From: Thermothielavioides terrestris NRRL 8126 | Taxonomy: Eukaryota; Ascomycota; Sordariomycetes; Sordariales; Chaetomiaceae | Length of the DNA: 64,000 nucleotides | Assembly (NCBI RefSeq): GCF_000226115.1 | Contig: NC_016458.1 | Span: 5,552,001-5,616,000, forward strand | Reading direction: 5' to 3' | Part shown: piece by piece, positions 46,603 through 58,257 of the stretch | Position numbering within the stretch: position 1 is the stretch's first letter | Layout: every line of letters starts with the position of its first letter | The notes under the pieces: model-generated | The model's input: only the letters and a program-made list of their open reading frames with translations | Database searches by the model: none | Told to the model about the DNA's origin: nothing | Made by a program: the position numbers and the translations under genes

Positions 46603-48318
46603 ATGAAGGCCTTCGGTTTCTCGGGGGTCACACTTCTCTGCTCTCTCGCTGCCCGGGCAGTCGCAGTGTGCTCTGGAATTGGCCCTTCGGGAAAATGCAC
46701 CGCATCGACATTCCAGTTTAAGGGAGTTCTTCCAGACACTGCCACCATCGAAAGCATCTCGCTGGTCAAGGGAGGCCCCGGGTACGACGGCTGCTACGGC
46801 GAGGGAGCGAGTGACCTTGGATACCCCAATTATGCCTACAACTTGCCGCAGCTATGCGCCGTCACCGTCAACGTCTCGACCTACCGGTTTGGGCTCTTCC
46901 TTCCCATGACCAACTGGCAGGGAAGATTCCTCGCCGTCGGAAACTATGCTTTCCAAGGCGGGATCAACTGGGTGGATATGACGCCGGGGCCGCACTACGG
47001 CATGGCAACCATGTCGACAGACACCGGGCACATCTCATCTCCAGCGGCAGACACAGCTATGGACTGGGCTAAGAACAACCCCCGGGCACAAGCAGACTGG
47101 GGCTATGTCGCCATGAACGGCTCCATTACCTACGCTAAGCTACTCACGGAGCAGTTCTACCGAGCACTCGGCGGCGGCTCTACTGTGCTCAACCGTTCCT
47201 ATTACAGCGGGTGCTCGACTGGCGGCCGCCAGGGGTTGAAGCAGATACAGATCAACCCACAGAGTATTGACGGTGCCCTAATAGGGGCTCCAGCATGGCA
47301 GACGGACCACCTCATGCCCTGGATCACCAAGATTGCCAGCTACAACCTCCCTGAAAGCGACCCTAAGGTCCTCGGACCCGCCCAGTGGACTCTCCTCTCT
47401 CAGATCGCAGCAGCCACCTGCGACGGCCTCGACCACGTTACCGACGGCATCATCAGCATCGACAACTGCAGGCTGATCGCCGCCAATTTCACCGCCTACA
47501 CCTGCGGCAACCCCGGCACCGACCCGTCCAACTGCCTTAGCCCGGCACAGGTCACCACCGCGCAGGCTATGTACAGCGACTACTACCTCGGCGACGACAG
47601 CAGCGGCAACGGCACGCTGGTGTACCACGGGCCCAACCCGGGCAGCGAGGCCGACTGGGCGGCGTACCTCACGGCCGGCCTGCCCAGCGGCTTCGACCAG
47701 GCGTGGGCGGCCAACTTCCTGGGCGACGCGGGCGACCGGGACGCGGACAGCGTGTTCGCCAAGTCGGTGGCGCAGGACCCGGGCGGCGCGACGGCCGACG
47801 CGTTCGACATCCGCGCCTTCCGCGACAACGGCAGGGGCGGCGGCGGCAAGCTGATCCTGTACCACGGCCTCGCCGACGGCGTGCTGCCCACGCGCGGCTC
47901 GCTGCTGTACTTCAACCGGACGGCGCAGGTGACGGGGGACGGGACGGACGCGGCGGCGGCCATGGCGTCGTGGTTCAGGTACTTCCAGATCCCCGGTATG
48001 CGCCACTGCTGGGGCAGCGACGTGGGCGCGCCGTGGATGATCGGCGGCGCCGGACAGCCCGCCAGCATCTACGCCATGGACCAGACCGGGTATTCGGTGC
48101 CCGGGCGGTTGCGGGATCCGCGGTATGACGCCCTGCAGGCGCTGATCGAGTGGGTTGAAAACCAGCGGCCGGTCGATAGCCTGGTGGCAACGAGCTGGAG
48201 ACCGAACAGTGGCGCGGTGTGGCGCGAGCGTCCGCTGTGTCCGTGGCCGAGAACGGCCGTACTGAAGGCGCCGGGTCTGGATGAGACGGTGGCGGATAAC
48301 TGGCAGTGTTCTAGCTAG
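46603..48318 (+). CDS. Secreted tannase/feruloyl esterase family hydrolase
   Basis: A single exon of 571 residues. The signal peptide MKAFGFSGVTLLCSLAARAVA is followed by the tannase/feruloyl esterase fold. The family CS-D-HC arrangement is complete: Ser205 in YYSGCSTGGRQG next to Cys204, Asp425 in LYHGLADGVLPT, and His468-Cys469 in GMRHCWGSD. Other hallmarks are TNWQGRFLAVGNYAFQGG, YGMATMSTDTGH and GALIGAPAWQTD. Members release ferulic or p-coumaric acid from plant cell-wall polysaccharides or hydrolyse galloyl esters; which substrate is used here is not decided, although the sequence looks FaeB-like. Several N-glycosylation sites occur. The upstream gap is long, and the gene is convergent with the next one 166 bp away. 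Intact, with no frame break. Confidence 0.9.
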   Translation: MKAFGFSGVTLLCSLAARAVAVCSGIGPSGKCTASTFQFKGVLPDTATIESISLVKGGPGYDGCYGEGASDLGYPNYAYNLPQLCAVTVNVSTYRFGLFLPMTNWQGRFLAVGNYAFQGGINWVDMTPGPHYGMATMSTDTGHISSPAADTAMDWAKNNPRAQADWGYVAMNGSITYAKLLTEQFYRALGGGSTVLNRSYYSGCSTGGRQGLKQIQINPQSIDGALIGAPAWQTDHLMPWITKIASYNLPESDPKVLGPAQWTLLSQIAAATCDGLDHVTDGIISIDNCRLIAANFTAYTCGNPGTDPSNCLSPAQVTTAQAMYSDYYLGDDSSGNGTLVYHGPNPGSEADWAAYLTAGLPSGFDQAWAANFLGDAGDRDADSVFAKSVAQDPGGATADAFDIRAFRDNGRGGGGKLILYHGLADGVLPTRGSLLYFNRTAQVTGDGTDAAAAMASWFRYFQIPGMRHCWGSDVGAPWMIGGAGQPASIYAMDQTGYSVPGRLRDPRYDALQALIEWVENQRPVDSLVATSWRPNSGAVWRERPLCPWPRTAVLKAPGLDETVADNWQCSS

Positions 48319-48484
48319 AGAGTATCAGCTACGTGGATTCCCCTTTCCCTGTATCCCATGCGAAACTGTCTCCAACACATCCTGGAGAGAAGTCATATCA
48401 GTCGTAAGAAGTTTACAGCTCCGACCATCATTGAACCCATCCCCTCCGTCCACTCCCCTCGAATAGCACCAACACCCGCTCCCC

Positions 48485-49245
48485 TCAGTCCGCCCACGTC
48501 AGCGTATAACTCCTCCATTCCTGATCCACCCCCTTACACGGCACGCACCCGACCATCACATCCCCCCGCGCGCACGGCTCCAGCAGCTCCTCCAGCAGCG
48601 TCCCATTGCCCCAGCAGACCCTGCCCATCGCGACGTCGGCCCCCTCCAGCGCATAGCGCCTGTAGCACCACCAGACGCCGTCGCGCAGGCGACACTGCCA
48701 GCCCTGGCAGGCGGTGCGCAGGCCGGCGGCCTCGCAGCGCGGGTCCGGGCGCCAGCCGTCGGGCGGCCGCCGCCACACGCGTCGTGATCGCACGCCGGCA
48801 GGGCCGCGTCCGCGGGCAGGTCCGTCGGCGCGGGCGGCGCGCGCAGCACCCAGGTCGCGGGCACGGTGACGGTCGAGGAGCGGGTGAAGGTCGAGAAGGG
48901 CCCTGACGGGTCGTACTGCACCAGCGTGCGGGCCGAGAGGGTCGAGACCTGGGTGAGTGTCTCGGTGTAGGGGTACGACGGCGGCGGTGATGGCCACGGC
49001 TCGTAGATGGTTACCGTGACGGTGGTCAGCTCGATAGCGGTCTGGAAGACCTGGAAGGCGCCCGGGGCTTTGTAGCCCGTTGACGAGGTGAAGGTGTAAG
49101 TGGTGGAGAGCGTGGTGGGGTAGCTGGTTGGGCCGGTGGTGATGGGTGGGAGTTGGTCGACCGCCCGGCCTGCGGTGCGGTGGGAGGGGTGGGCGGAGAC
49201 TGTTGGGGAGAGGGCGACCAGGGGGAGCAGGTGCCAGGCTTTCAT
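48485..49245 (-). pseudogene. Secreted Cys-rich protein with an apparent frameshift
   Basis: The reading frame from the ATG at 49245 encodes a signal peptide (MKAWHLLPLVALSPTVSA), a Ser/Thr/Pro-rich region (STTYTFTSSTGYKAPGAFQV) and the start of a Cys-rich domain (ALPACDHDACGGG). At about 48755-48780 the sensible frame changes: the other frame continues PPDGWRPDPRCEAAGLRTAC, WQCRLRDGVWWCYRRYALEG, MGRVCWGNGTLLEELLEPCA and VGCVPCKGVDQEWRSYTLTW to a stop at 48485. No intron with GT...AG ends joins the two in phase. One base appears to be missing in a GC-rich run. It could be a sequencing error or real decay. Family unknown. Confidence 0.6.
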
Positions 49246-52176
49246 GGCTGGGGAACTCTGCCTGGGGTGCACAGCCTGGAGGAGTTAACTGCTTACGAGG
49301 ATAGGATACGAAAGTGAGGTAGGTTGGAGAGTGTCAGATTCTTTATATAGGCCGGGCCAAATCCAATGAGCGCTTCTCTATATCTCGGTAGTTGCCGCAC
49401 GCAGCTTATGTGTATCCTGCTGTATGAGAACTTGCGATGGGGGCAGAACACTTTATCCGGATTGTTTGCCCAGATGGAGAGACCTACTGATGCGACAGGG
49501 CCCGATAGTAACCATGGTCAATGGGTGGTATCTCTGTTGTTCCGGATAAATTCTTCCCAAGTTCTACTGGTCCTCCCAGTAACTAACTGTTCTAAACCCC
49601 TCAGCAAAGTAGTCCTCGCCATACAGGGTGACGAGACTCTACAACCAAAGGAAATCTTGCGATGAGGGACAGTGATCCCTAATCTCAGTGTGGGCAAGTG
49701 GTGAGGAGGCAGCCGGTTCATAAATGAGTATGAAGAGCAGACAGCTTTGCGCTGAAAACCCAGCTGAAGCTATTGTGTCACCAAGGGTCATTGCACTGCA
49801 TGCTTTTTCATATCAGAGACGTGTCCAGAGAAACTAGGACCAAGTCTTTCCTTCAATGGAGTGTTTCTGACGGATCAGCAGGAGGACTGCATAACTCGAC
49901 GATCGCAAACCCCCTCATTGCTTGCTTCCCAGGCAGGTTGCTCGACTTAGATGCTGGGTCGGTCACCTTTTGAGCTATCTGGTTTAACGTACATACAACT
50001 GATACAACTGCACCTAGACAACATTATCCCGGATAAGTGGCCAGACAGCTATCGAGACACCTTGAGAGCGGGACGCAGCAAGCTGTCTTGCTAACCAGCC
50101 CGGGGCGAAAGTGCACCCACAATCCAGACAACACCAAACCGGCGGGAACAGTGGCCAGAAACCGGCGGATGCACCTCACTAGGCTTCCCACTCCTTTAGC
50201 TCCTCCTGCGTCTTTCTCATCCTTCCATCTCCTTCTTCATCACGCTGATCATCCCCAGCTCTCGCCAGATTCCCGTGCCCATGATCTTTTCTCTGAAGTG
50301 AGGTGAGCACGTTTTTCTCGCCGCAACGGTGGTCAGCCTTGCGTCGGTTCTGCTTACGCTGTGCCGCCCGCTGGCGGCCACCCGACGCCCCTCCGTCTCT
50401 CGCCGCGTAAAGAGACGGATAGCTGTAGAAGACGAGTGCCAGCGAGGGCTATCATTCACAAGTCTTGCACGCTTATGGCAGGCAATTTGGGCAACAGTCC
50501 TGGAGACAATGCAGTGCAGAACGTGGTTCTACTTGTGGCGAGTGAGGAAGCAAGAGAGGCAGGCACTCCCGCACGCCGCTGACAGCGCTCCATCGTGCTG
50601 ACCAAATGCTGGCCAAAAGCCGAGCAAAAGTCCAAAGAGAGCAACGAGAGAAGTATCTAACAAAATTGGTCGCCGTGTCCTGTGATGTACGGACATAAAT
50701 ATACATCCGTATTACTTTGCAGATGGATAACGTGAGATGCTGCGAAGATTGGACGAGTGAAGTCGGCGGAGAGAACAACTCCTCCCGAGACCGGGGCGGA
50801 CCCTCCGGCATACGTAGCCCCCAAGCAGGCCTCAACTTTGGGCTCAAGCAACTGTAACTATAGCCGCCCATGCCTCCTGAATGGCCTCTTTCAATCTCGA
50901 CTGTGGTGGATCGATTGCGGTGTGGTGGCTTGGATTCGACATGGTTCGATGGAGATGGCGATGCTCATCGTTTATGAAAAGTACCTTGCCATAGAAATTA
51001 CTGGAGGAGTAACTTGCTGGCTAAGTATGGAACAAAGTTGGAGCAAAGTGGTGTGCAGTCTCGCACTACACGAGTGTGTTGTGCATCCGTACATAGTGTA
51101 CACCTTTCCACTTGGCCCTCAGGAATGTCCTGGGGGCGATGAGCACCCCTGGCCGGGTACCTAACTACACAACCTTCCAAGTCAGTGTACCGAGCATCTG
51201 GGCCGTCTTGGGGTCCAGCCGGCTTTGGCAGGATCCAAGCTTTGAATCCCAAATTTGATGTAATTTCCCATATGTGTGCTGCCTAAACGTTGAGCTTAGA
51301 GTCACAGCCAAAGAAAGCAGCGTGGCATGACCTTGGCTTCTTTGCTGGCGGGATGCACTAATTCCTTCTTAGTATGGATTGGATTCCTCTTCCTTCCTGG
51401 GGCGGAACTCCGATGCAGGAGAGACTGAGAGTCCTGTGGACCGTTAACGGCAGCGTCTCTTGAGCCAACTGTGTGTAGCGGTGTAGCCAGATAACCCCCA
51501 CGGGGCCGCGGCCTGTGCCGGGTTTGGCAGAACCCCTGCATGAGAACCTGCATACAAGGACTGGATACAGCCCTACCAATGAACGGCGTTGCCTGGTTTC
51601 TCTACACTAGACTAGGTACTGTGGTATACATGAGGTGGATTAGAAGCCGTCATCCAGACCGGACGGAACAGCAGCTTTGTTGTCCAACGCCCAAGAGGGC
51701 CAAGACATGCTCATGAACGATATTCAGGTCCAAGATCGCAATGCAACATCCGCTGCCGCCGTTAGTCAACGCTTACTGTGTATGTACTCCAGCTAGCCAG
51801 TTATGAGCGAATGTGGGGCGACGTTGGGGGCGAAAGCACGGGGGAGATCACCAGAGGTGACCTTGCGAAGGCTATGCAAACGGGAAGTCCAATCCTGCCG
51901 GAGGGAACTGACCCCAAGCGCGAAGGAAACATCCAATGATGCCACCAAAAGGGAAATAACCAAGCATGGATCCCGCCCCTTGATGGAGTCGGCCCCCCTC
52001 GTCCAGTGATGGGTACACAGGCGACCGCAAGAGCATAGAACAGTCCCATCTAGAACGTGTATAAAGATGCGAGAACGGCCACCGAGAATGGGAAGCAGGA
52101 GGGAGGACGGCACGCGTTGCAGACAAACCACACAATAGCCGCCATCTGCAGCAGCCCGCCGAAAAGCTCCCTCACG
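49246..52176. other. 2.9-kb gene-free region
   Basis: Divergent spacer between the Cys-rich secreted protein and the aspartic protease. A TATA box for the former is at 49341-49349. No coding potential beyond short frames, and no recognised transposon motif. Confidence 0.45.
49341..49349 (-). promoter_or_regulatory. TATA box (TATATAAAG)
   Basis: TATATAAAG on the minus strand, about 95 bp upstream of the ATG at 49245. This is good consensus and spacing for the Cys-rich secreted protein gene, suggesting the locus was an inducible gene. Confidence 0.6.
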
Positions 52177-53529
52177 ATGGTCCGCATCTCCACCCTGTCC
52201 GGCTTGGCCCTCGCTGCCAGCTCGGCCCATGCCCTGCCCAGCGCCAACACGGCCCCGAAGCCACATGTGGTCGGCGGCAAGCCTGGCCGCTTCAGCCTGC
52301 CCGCGGTCAAGGTCAATGAGACCAAGCCTGGCGCCGAGACCCGCGGCCTCAGGAACTCGGTGGACGTGGGGAGCAAGTATGTCTACTCCGGGTCCTTTTG
52401 GCCGTGATGCTGCTGGCTAACAACTCGGCCGAAAAGCTGGTACATCCAGGCGTGTACGTCCTCCGAGTCCCCTCAGAGAGAAACGAAGGACATTGAAGGC
52501 TGACTTCCTCCACAGTGATCGGCACCCCCCACAGCCCTTCTACTTGCTCGCCGACAGCGGTGCGCCCAGCCTGACGATCGAGTCGACGCTGGAGCCGCCG
52601 TCGCACCAGGGCAACATCCCCAAGTACGACCCTACGAAGTCCAGCACGGCCCAGCTGCTGCCGGGCTACACGTACTCGGAGTGCTTCGTCAGCGGCTACT
52701 GCGACAACGGCGTCGTGTACACGGACGTCTTCACTATCGGGTCCATCGCCGTCGCCAACATGCCCATTCTGGTGCAGACCAACAACACCTCGCCGTCCAA
52801 CGGGATCCGGTCCGGTAATCTGGGCCTCAACTTCGACAAGAATGGCATGGCGACCCAGCCTACACGGCTGCAGTCGTATTCCAGACCATCATGCCATACG
52901 TTGACTGTGAGTTTTGACTTAGTCTTGACGCGTTTCCTGCTCTTAGTGCCCTGCTGAGGACTAATCTCTTTGTTAACTCCTGTTGAACCAGCCCCTGTCT
53001 GGACCGTCGATTGGCACCCGTCGACCAGGCCGGCCAGTTAGACTTCGGCTACATCGACTCGTCCAAGTACACGGGCAACATCGCGTACGGCGGGGTGACG
53101 ACGACGGGCGGCGAGTGGACGATCGAGGTGCAGGGCATCCAAGCGGGCTACGACGACGCCAATTTCCGGCCCGGCAAGTTCCAAGTCACGGTCGACACCG
53201 GCTCGGGCGGCGGCACCATCACGCGCGAGCTGGCCAACCTGTACTGGAGCCAGGTGCCCAACTCGAAGTGGAGCGACGCCTACGACAACTTCCTGTACCC
53301 GTGCAACCAGACGCTGCCGGACTTCGTCATCACGCTCGCCGACGGCAACAAGGTCGGCATCCCCGACGCCGGCCTGCGCTGGAAGGACGAGAACGGCTGG
53401 TGCGTCACCTACCTCGCCATCGGCACCAGCACCGACGTCACCTGGGGCTCCAACTTCCTGGAGCGCTACTTTGTCATCTTCGACTGGGGCAACTCCCGCG
53501 TTGGCCTCGCCCAGAAGACCTACTTCTAA
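52177..53529 (+). pseudogene. Pepsin-like (A1) secreted aspartic protease with frame breaks
   Basis: The start encodes a signal peptide (MVRISTLSGLALAASSAHA) and a propeptide; the first exon ends at 52376 and a tiny exon NWYIQA (52437-52451) probably follows. The body has A1 features: PPQPFYLLADSGAPSLTIES with the first catalytic Asp, YDPTKSSTAQLLPGYTYSE, VYTDVFTIGSIAVANMP, QLDFGYIDSSKYTGNIAYGG, and the second site VTVDTGSGGGTITRE. Homology-guided reading needs frame changes near 52525 (IGTP before PQPFYL), near 52848 (into DPAYTAAVVFQTIMPYVD) and near 53020 (between VWTVDWHPS and QAGQLDFGYID). Each break fits one lost base. A contrived splice (52913 to a 3' site after 53028) would keep a frame but discard conserved sequence. 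Probably non-functional, or affected by sequence errors. Confidence 0.65.
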
Positions 53530-55024
53530 GGGGCTGGCTAGTACCGGACAGAAACGGTGGATGGGTGATCCAGGGCTTCTAGCACCACCTGACGGCATGA
53601 GAGTACTTGGACGGTTAGAACGAGGGTGAACCACGTGGCAGTGTGCATTTTATATATTCACGGGTATAAAATTGGATAGAGTAATTTCACGCCTGTTGGA
53701 TTGTGGATATTCTTCCCCCCCTTGCTCACGGTGACGGGGCTCCTTCACGAAAACGTAAAAAATTGGGAAACCTGTAATTGACAACCATGCTCCTCCTCTC
53801 CTCGCGGTGGCGGAGGCCTATGCCGTGCCATGCACGCCGTGTCGGGGGAGGAATGCGTCGTGGGGTGCGGTGAATTGGGGCTGAATCGGAACTCATATCG
53901 GAGTCCGGGGGCCTATGGGGGCGCAGAGGCCTGTGGTCTGGCTTGTTTGATAGAAACAGTCTGAAGAGTTAGTCGATGTCTTGGCTAAACGATGCTAGTG
54001 GTGCAAGCACCGAAAGAGCTGAAGTTCGCGTAGTTGTTGTGGTTGAGGGGTTGAGAAAGTCAAGAGCGACGGACAGCCCGGATCAAGCACCTACCACAAC
54101 GCATATACTCTCCCTCGTGGCGTGGTGGTATGAGATCAGGCAGTGTCGCCCGGGTCAAACACGAGCCTAGATTGCTCGGAACGCTCGATCTCCTGCCCTT
54201 CGAGTTGGAGCTCGATCCAGACCACAGCTCTGAATCTTGTCTTTCCTCTTCTGTCTTCCTAGCTCTTGGTATGCTCAGGCAAAAGAGAACCTACCTGGTA
54301 ACCTTCAATGTCCAACCAGTCGAGGGTACGTAAGTCCCGCAGAAAGTCATCAACTTCTGCCCCTTCATTCTCGGCTGAGTTAGTAGCTTTGGGATAGCTA
54401 TGGAGAGAAAGGCTTAAGAAATACGGTCAAGCCGCGGAGCATGTTCGGATTGCTGCGGGGATGATCCGAGACATGGAGTTCCCCTACTCCAATTCACGGG
54501 GAATTCAACGCCGGTCATCGCAATATCAACCGCCGATCTGCGCACAAAATTGCCGAGGGCCATTTATCGTGCAGCGAGAGCCCCGCCATGAGCACCGCTT
54601 CGGCTATGGCGCCTCCCGCTGCGACGTCGATGTTGCAGATCAACAGGCCCAACGTGACATTGTACCAACATCTGTCCCCGCACGACGAAGTCTGGTACAC
54701 TGTTGAGCAAACATGTTTCCACGAACCATGTGATGCCGCTTCGTCCACACGTCACGCCGTGTTCCCAACCGTCATGTGGTTCTCTGAATTCCCATGACCC
54801 CCCAGGATGTCTCCTCATCGCGGCTCCTGCCGCTCCAATGACAGTCACGGTCGCGGCGCTTCCGGCGTTCAGCTCTTTAATGTAATGCGTGCTACTGCTG
54901 TGATCTTAAAGAGGGGTAGGAGGTGATGTCTTATACTGGCTGCTCATGATGAGGCATATAAGTAATATATTGCCTTCATGATTGTCCCGTAGGAATACTA
55001 GGTGCACCACCGTCGTCTCTCAAG
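53530..55024. other. Intergenic region upstream of the beta-galactosidase gene
   Basis: About 1.5 kb. It has a short open frame at 54588-54797 of unknown meaning and a TATA-like element at 54955-54962. No supported gene. Confidence 0.45.
54955..54962 (+). promoter_or_regulatory. TATA-like box (CATATAAG)
   Basis: CATATAAG about 63-70 bp before the ATG at 55025, followed by further AT-rich sequence. Plausible core promoter of the GH35 gene. Confidence 0.5.
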
Positions 55025-58000
55025 ATGAGGCCCTCAGCCGTCGCCGTAGCCTTGCTGTCAGCCAGCCGGGGCTGCAGCGCGATTGCCCTAAGGGGGCGCC
55101 CCAACACGCTCCTGAACACCGGCACAACACCGAGGTCATTGCTGCAGAACGTGGTGACCTGGGATGAGCACTCACTCTTCATCAACGGGGAGAGACTCAT
55201 GATCTTCAGCGGAGAATTCCACCCGTTTCGGCTCCCTGTTCCCTCGCTCTGGACAGATGTGCTCGAGAAAGTCAAGGCCCTCGGCCTCAACGCTGTCTCC
55301 ATCTACATCGATTGGGCGCTGCTCGAGGGCAAGCCTGGCGAGTTCAGAGCCGAGGGTGTCTTCGATTACGATGCCTTCCTGAGCGCCGCGAAGCAGGTCG
55401 GCCTCTATGTCATCACACGCCCCGGTCCATATATCAACGCAGAGGCCTCAGGAGGCGGGTTTCCAGGCTGGCTTCAGCGAGTCAAGGGCCATCTGAGGAC
55501 CAGCGACTCGGACTATCTTGCTGCCACCGACAAGTATGTTCTTCATTACACCCCTGCCGAGTCTCGGTGTGCCGTGTATTACGCTAACATTAATCAGCTA
55601 TGCCTCAAATATCGGAAAAATCATCGCCAAGCATCAGATCACCAATGGCGGCCCTGTCATTCTGTATCAGCCCGAGAACGAGTACAGTGGTGCTGTTGGT
55701 GTGACCTTCCCGAACGCCGATTACATGCAATACGTCGAGGATCAGGCTCGCAAGGCCGGAATCGTCGTCCCTTTCGTTTCCAACGATGCAAGTCCTGGTG
55801 GTCATAATGCTCCTGGGACGGGCAAAGGCGCTGTTGACATCTGTATGTTTCTCCTCCCAAAGAACAGGCTCGCGTCTGGTCAGTACATCGTTTGTTTGCT
55901 GACATGTTTGCAAGATGGGCATGATGGATACCCGCTGGGCTTCGACTGTGCCAATCCCAATACCTGGCCCGCTGGAGCGCTGCCGACAAACTGGCACGTC
56001 ACCCATGAGAGTCAGAGCCCGTCGACGCCGTACACCATTCCTGAGTTCCAGGGCGGTTCTTTCGATCCCTGGGGCGGTTGGGGTTTTGACCAAGTGAGTT
56101 GCTCCTCCGCTTTGCCATAATCCCTTTTCGAGTTGAGTCACTAACAGGACGCAGTGCTACGAACTCATCAACCACGAACAGGAGAGGGTCTTCTACAAGA
56201 ACAACTACGCCGCCGGAGTTACGATCCTCAGTCTCTACATGATCTTCGGTGGGACCAACTGGGGTAACCTTGGTCACCCAGGTGAGTTTCATCCTTAACT
56301 GTACATGGTCTTTGGCGGAATCAACTAAAAGTGGAAAGGCGGGTATACGTCGTACGACTACGCGGCGCCAATCAAAGAGGACCGTACCTTGACGCGGGAA
56401 AAGTACTCGGAGCTCAAGCTGGAAGCTCAGTTCCTCAAGGTCTCTCCCGGATACCTCACAGCGACTCCCGGCAACAGCAGCGTGACCGGTGTCTATAGCC
56501 CGAGCACAAGCGTGAGCATCACGCCTCTCATTGGAACCAACGGCTCGTTCTTCGTCGTCCGCCACACCGACTACCAGTCTACCGAGTCAACATCGTACAC
56601 GCTCAATCTCCCCACATCTGCTGGCAACATCGCGATCCCGCAGCTGCGTGGCTCCTTGACGCTCGGAAGACGCGACTCGAAGATACACGTGACGGACTAC
56701 CCTCTTGGCGACTACTCTTTGCTCTACTCCACCGCCGAGATCTTCACCTGGAAGAAGTTCGAGGACAGGACGGTGCTGATTGTTTACGGTGGTCCCAGCG
56801 AACAGCATGAGCTCGCCGTCAAATCGTCAGCTAAGAGGTGGAAGGCCGATTCCGGCCTGACGGTGGCCGCCAAGAATGGTAGTATCGTTGTGAACTGGCA
56901 GACGACCACGGAGAGACGGATCTTCCAGGTTGACGATCTCCAAGTCTACATCGTGGACCGCAATTCTGCGTACAACTACTGGGTGCCTGACATCTCGGCG
57001 TCGTCCTCCGTGATCGTCAATGGAGGCTACCTCATCAGGTCCGCATCCGTTTCCAAAGCTACGCTCAGCCTGAGAGGCGACTTCAACGGCACATCCACAA
57101 TCGAGCTCATTGGTGTTCCCAAGGGAGTGTCCAGTCTCACGCTCAACGGCGCCGTTTTGCCGCATGTGAAGAACGCCCAAGGCAACTGGGAGAGCACCGT
57201 GCGATACGCCAAGCCTGCCCTTCCCATCCCAGAGCTCGCGAAGCTCGATTGGAAGTACGTCGACTCCCTCCCCGAGATCAAAGCCGGCTACGACGACTCC
57301 AGATGGGTCACAGCCGACCACAAGACGAGCAACAACACAGTACAGCCCCTCCGCACGCCCACCTCGCTCTTCGCTAGTGACTACGGTTTCCACACCGGCG
57401 CGCTCCTCTACCGCGGCCACTTCACCGCCTCGGGCAGCGAGAAGTCCCTCTACATCTCCACCCAAGGCGGCAGCGCATTTGGCTCCTCGGTGTGGCTGAA
57501 CGACACCTTCCTGGGCAGCTGGACCGGCACCGACGCCTCCTCGGCCCACAACGCGACCTACACGCTGCCCAACCTGGCCGCCGGCAAGCCCTACGTCCTC
57601 ACCGTGCTGATCGACAACATGGGCCTCGACGAGAACTGGGTCGTCGGCCCCGACGAGATGAAGCACCCGCGCGGCATCCTCGACTACGAGCTGACCGGGT
57701 CGTCCGACTCGGCGATAACCTGGAAGATCACGGGGAACCTGGGCGGCGAGGACTATGCGGACAAGACGCGCGGACCGCTGAACGAGGGCGGCCTGTTCGT
57801 CGAGAGGCAGGGGTACCACCTGCCGGACCCTCCGCTGCGGGACTTCGCGCCGTCTGGCGGACCAACTTCCGGCTTGGATAAGCCCGGCGTGGCGTTCTAC
57901 GCCGCGCAGCTGGACCTCGCCCTGCCCTCGGAGACGTGGGACATCCCGCTCTCGTTTGTGTTTGAGAACAACACGGCGAAGGCAGGCGGCGCGTACAGGG

Positions 58001-58257
58001 CCTGGCTGTACGTCAACGGGTTCCAGTTCGGGCGGTATGTGAGCAACGTCGGGCCGCAAACTGTCTTTCCGGTTCCCGAGGGCATCTTGAACTATAAGGG
58101 GAGCAACTGGATTGGTCTGGCGGTCTGGGCGCTCGAATCCGGTGGCGCGAGGGTGCCGGGCTTTACGCTCCAGGCTGCGAACCCGGTGATAACCGGCAGA
58201 GACAAGGTTCAGGTTGTTGATGCCCCGAGATGGCAAGTTCGTCGGGGCGCTTATTAG
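55025..58257 (+). CDS. lacA: GH35 beta-galactosidase (fungal LacA type), secreted
   Basis: Five exons (55025-55533, 55598-55842, 55915-56093, 56155-56281, 56339-58257) give 992 residues, full length for the family. A signal peptide [19 protein letters not shown] precedes the TIM barrel: [40 protein letters not shown], acid/base Glu in [13 protein letters not shown] and nucleophile Glu in [18 protein letters not shown], then [20 protein letters not shown]. Beta-sandwich domains follow to the C-terminus ([40 protein letters not shown]). The enzyme removes terminal beta-galactose from plant oligo- and polysaccharides outside the cell. All splice phases close and no break is seen. It forms part of a hydrolase-rich stretch with the esterase and the protease. 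Confidence 0.95.

Noticed and set aside
47278..48006. 242-residue minus-strand frame
   Set aside because: Antisense to the esterase; Val/Arg/Ala-rich shadow.
52983..53582. 199-residue frame overlapping the protease
   Set aside because: Arg/His/Gly-rich shadow; the frame ending at 53529 carries the VDTGS site.
54588..54797. 69-residue frame upstream of the GH35 gene
   Set aside because: Reads somewhat protein-like but too short and matches nothing I recognise.
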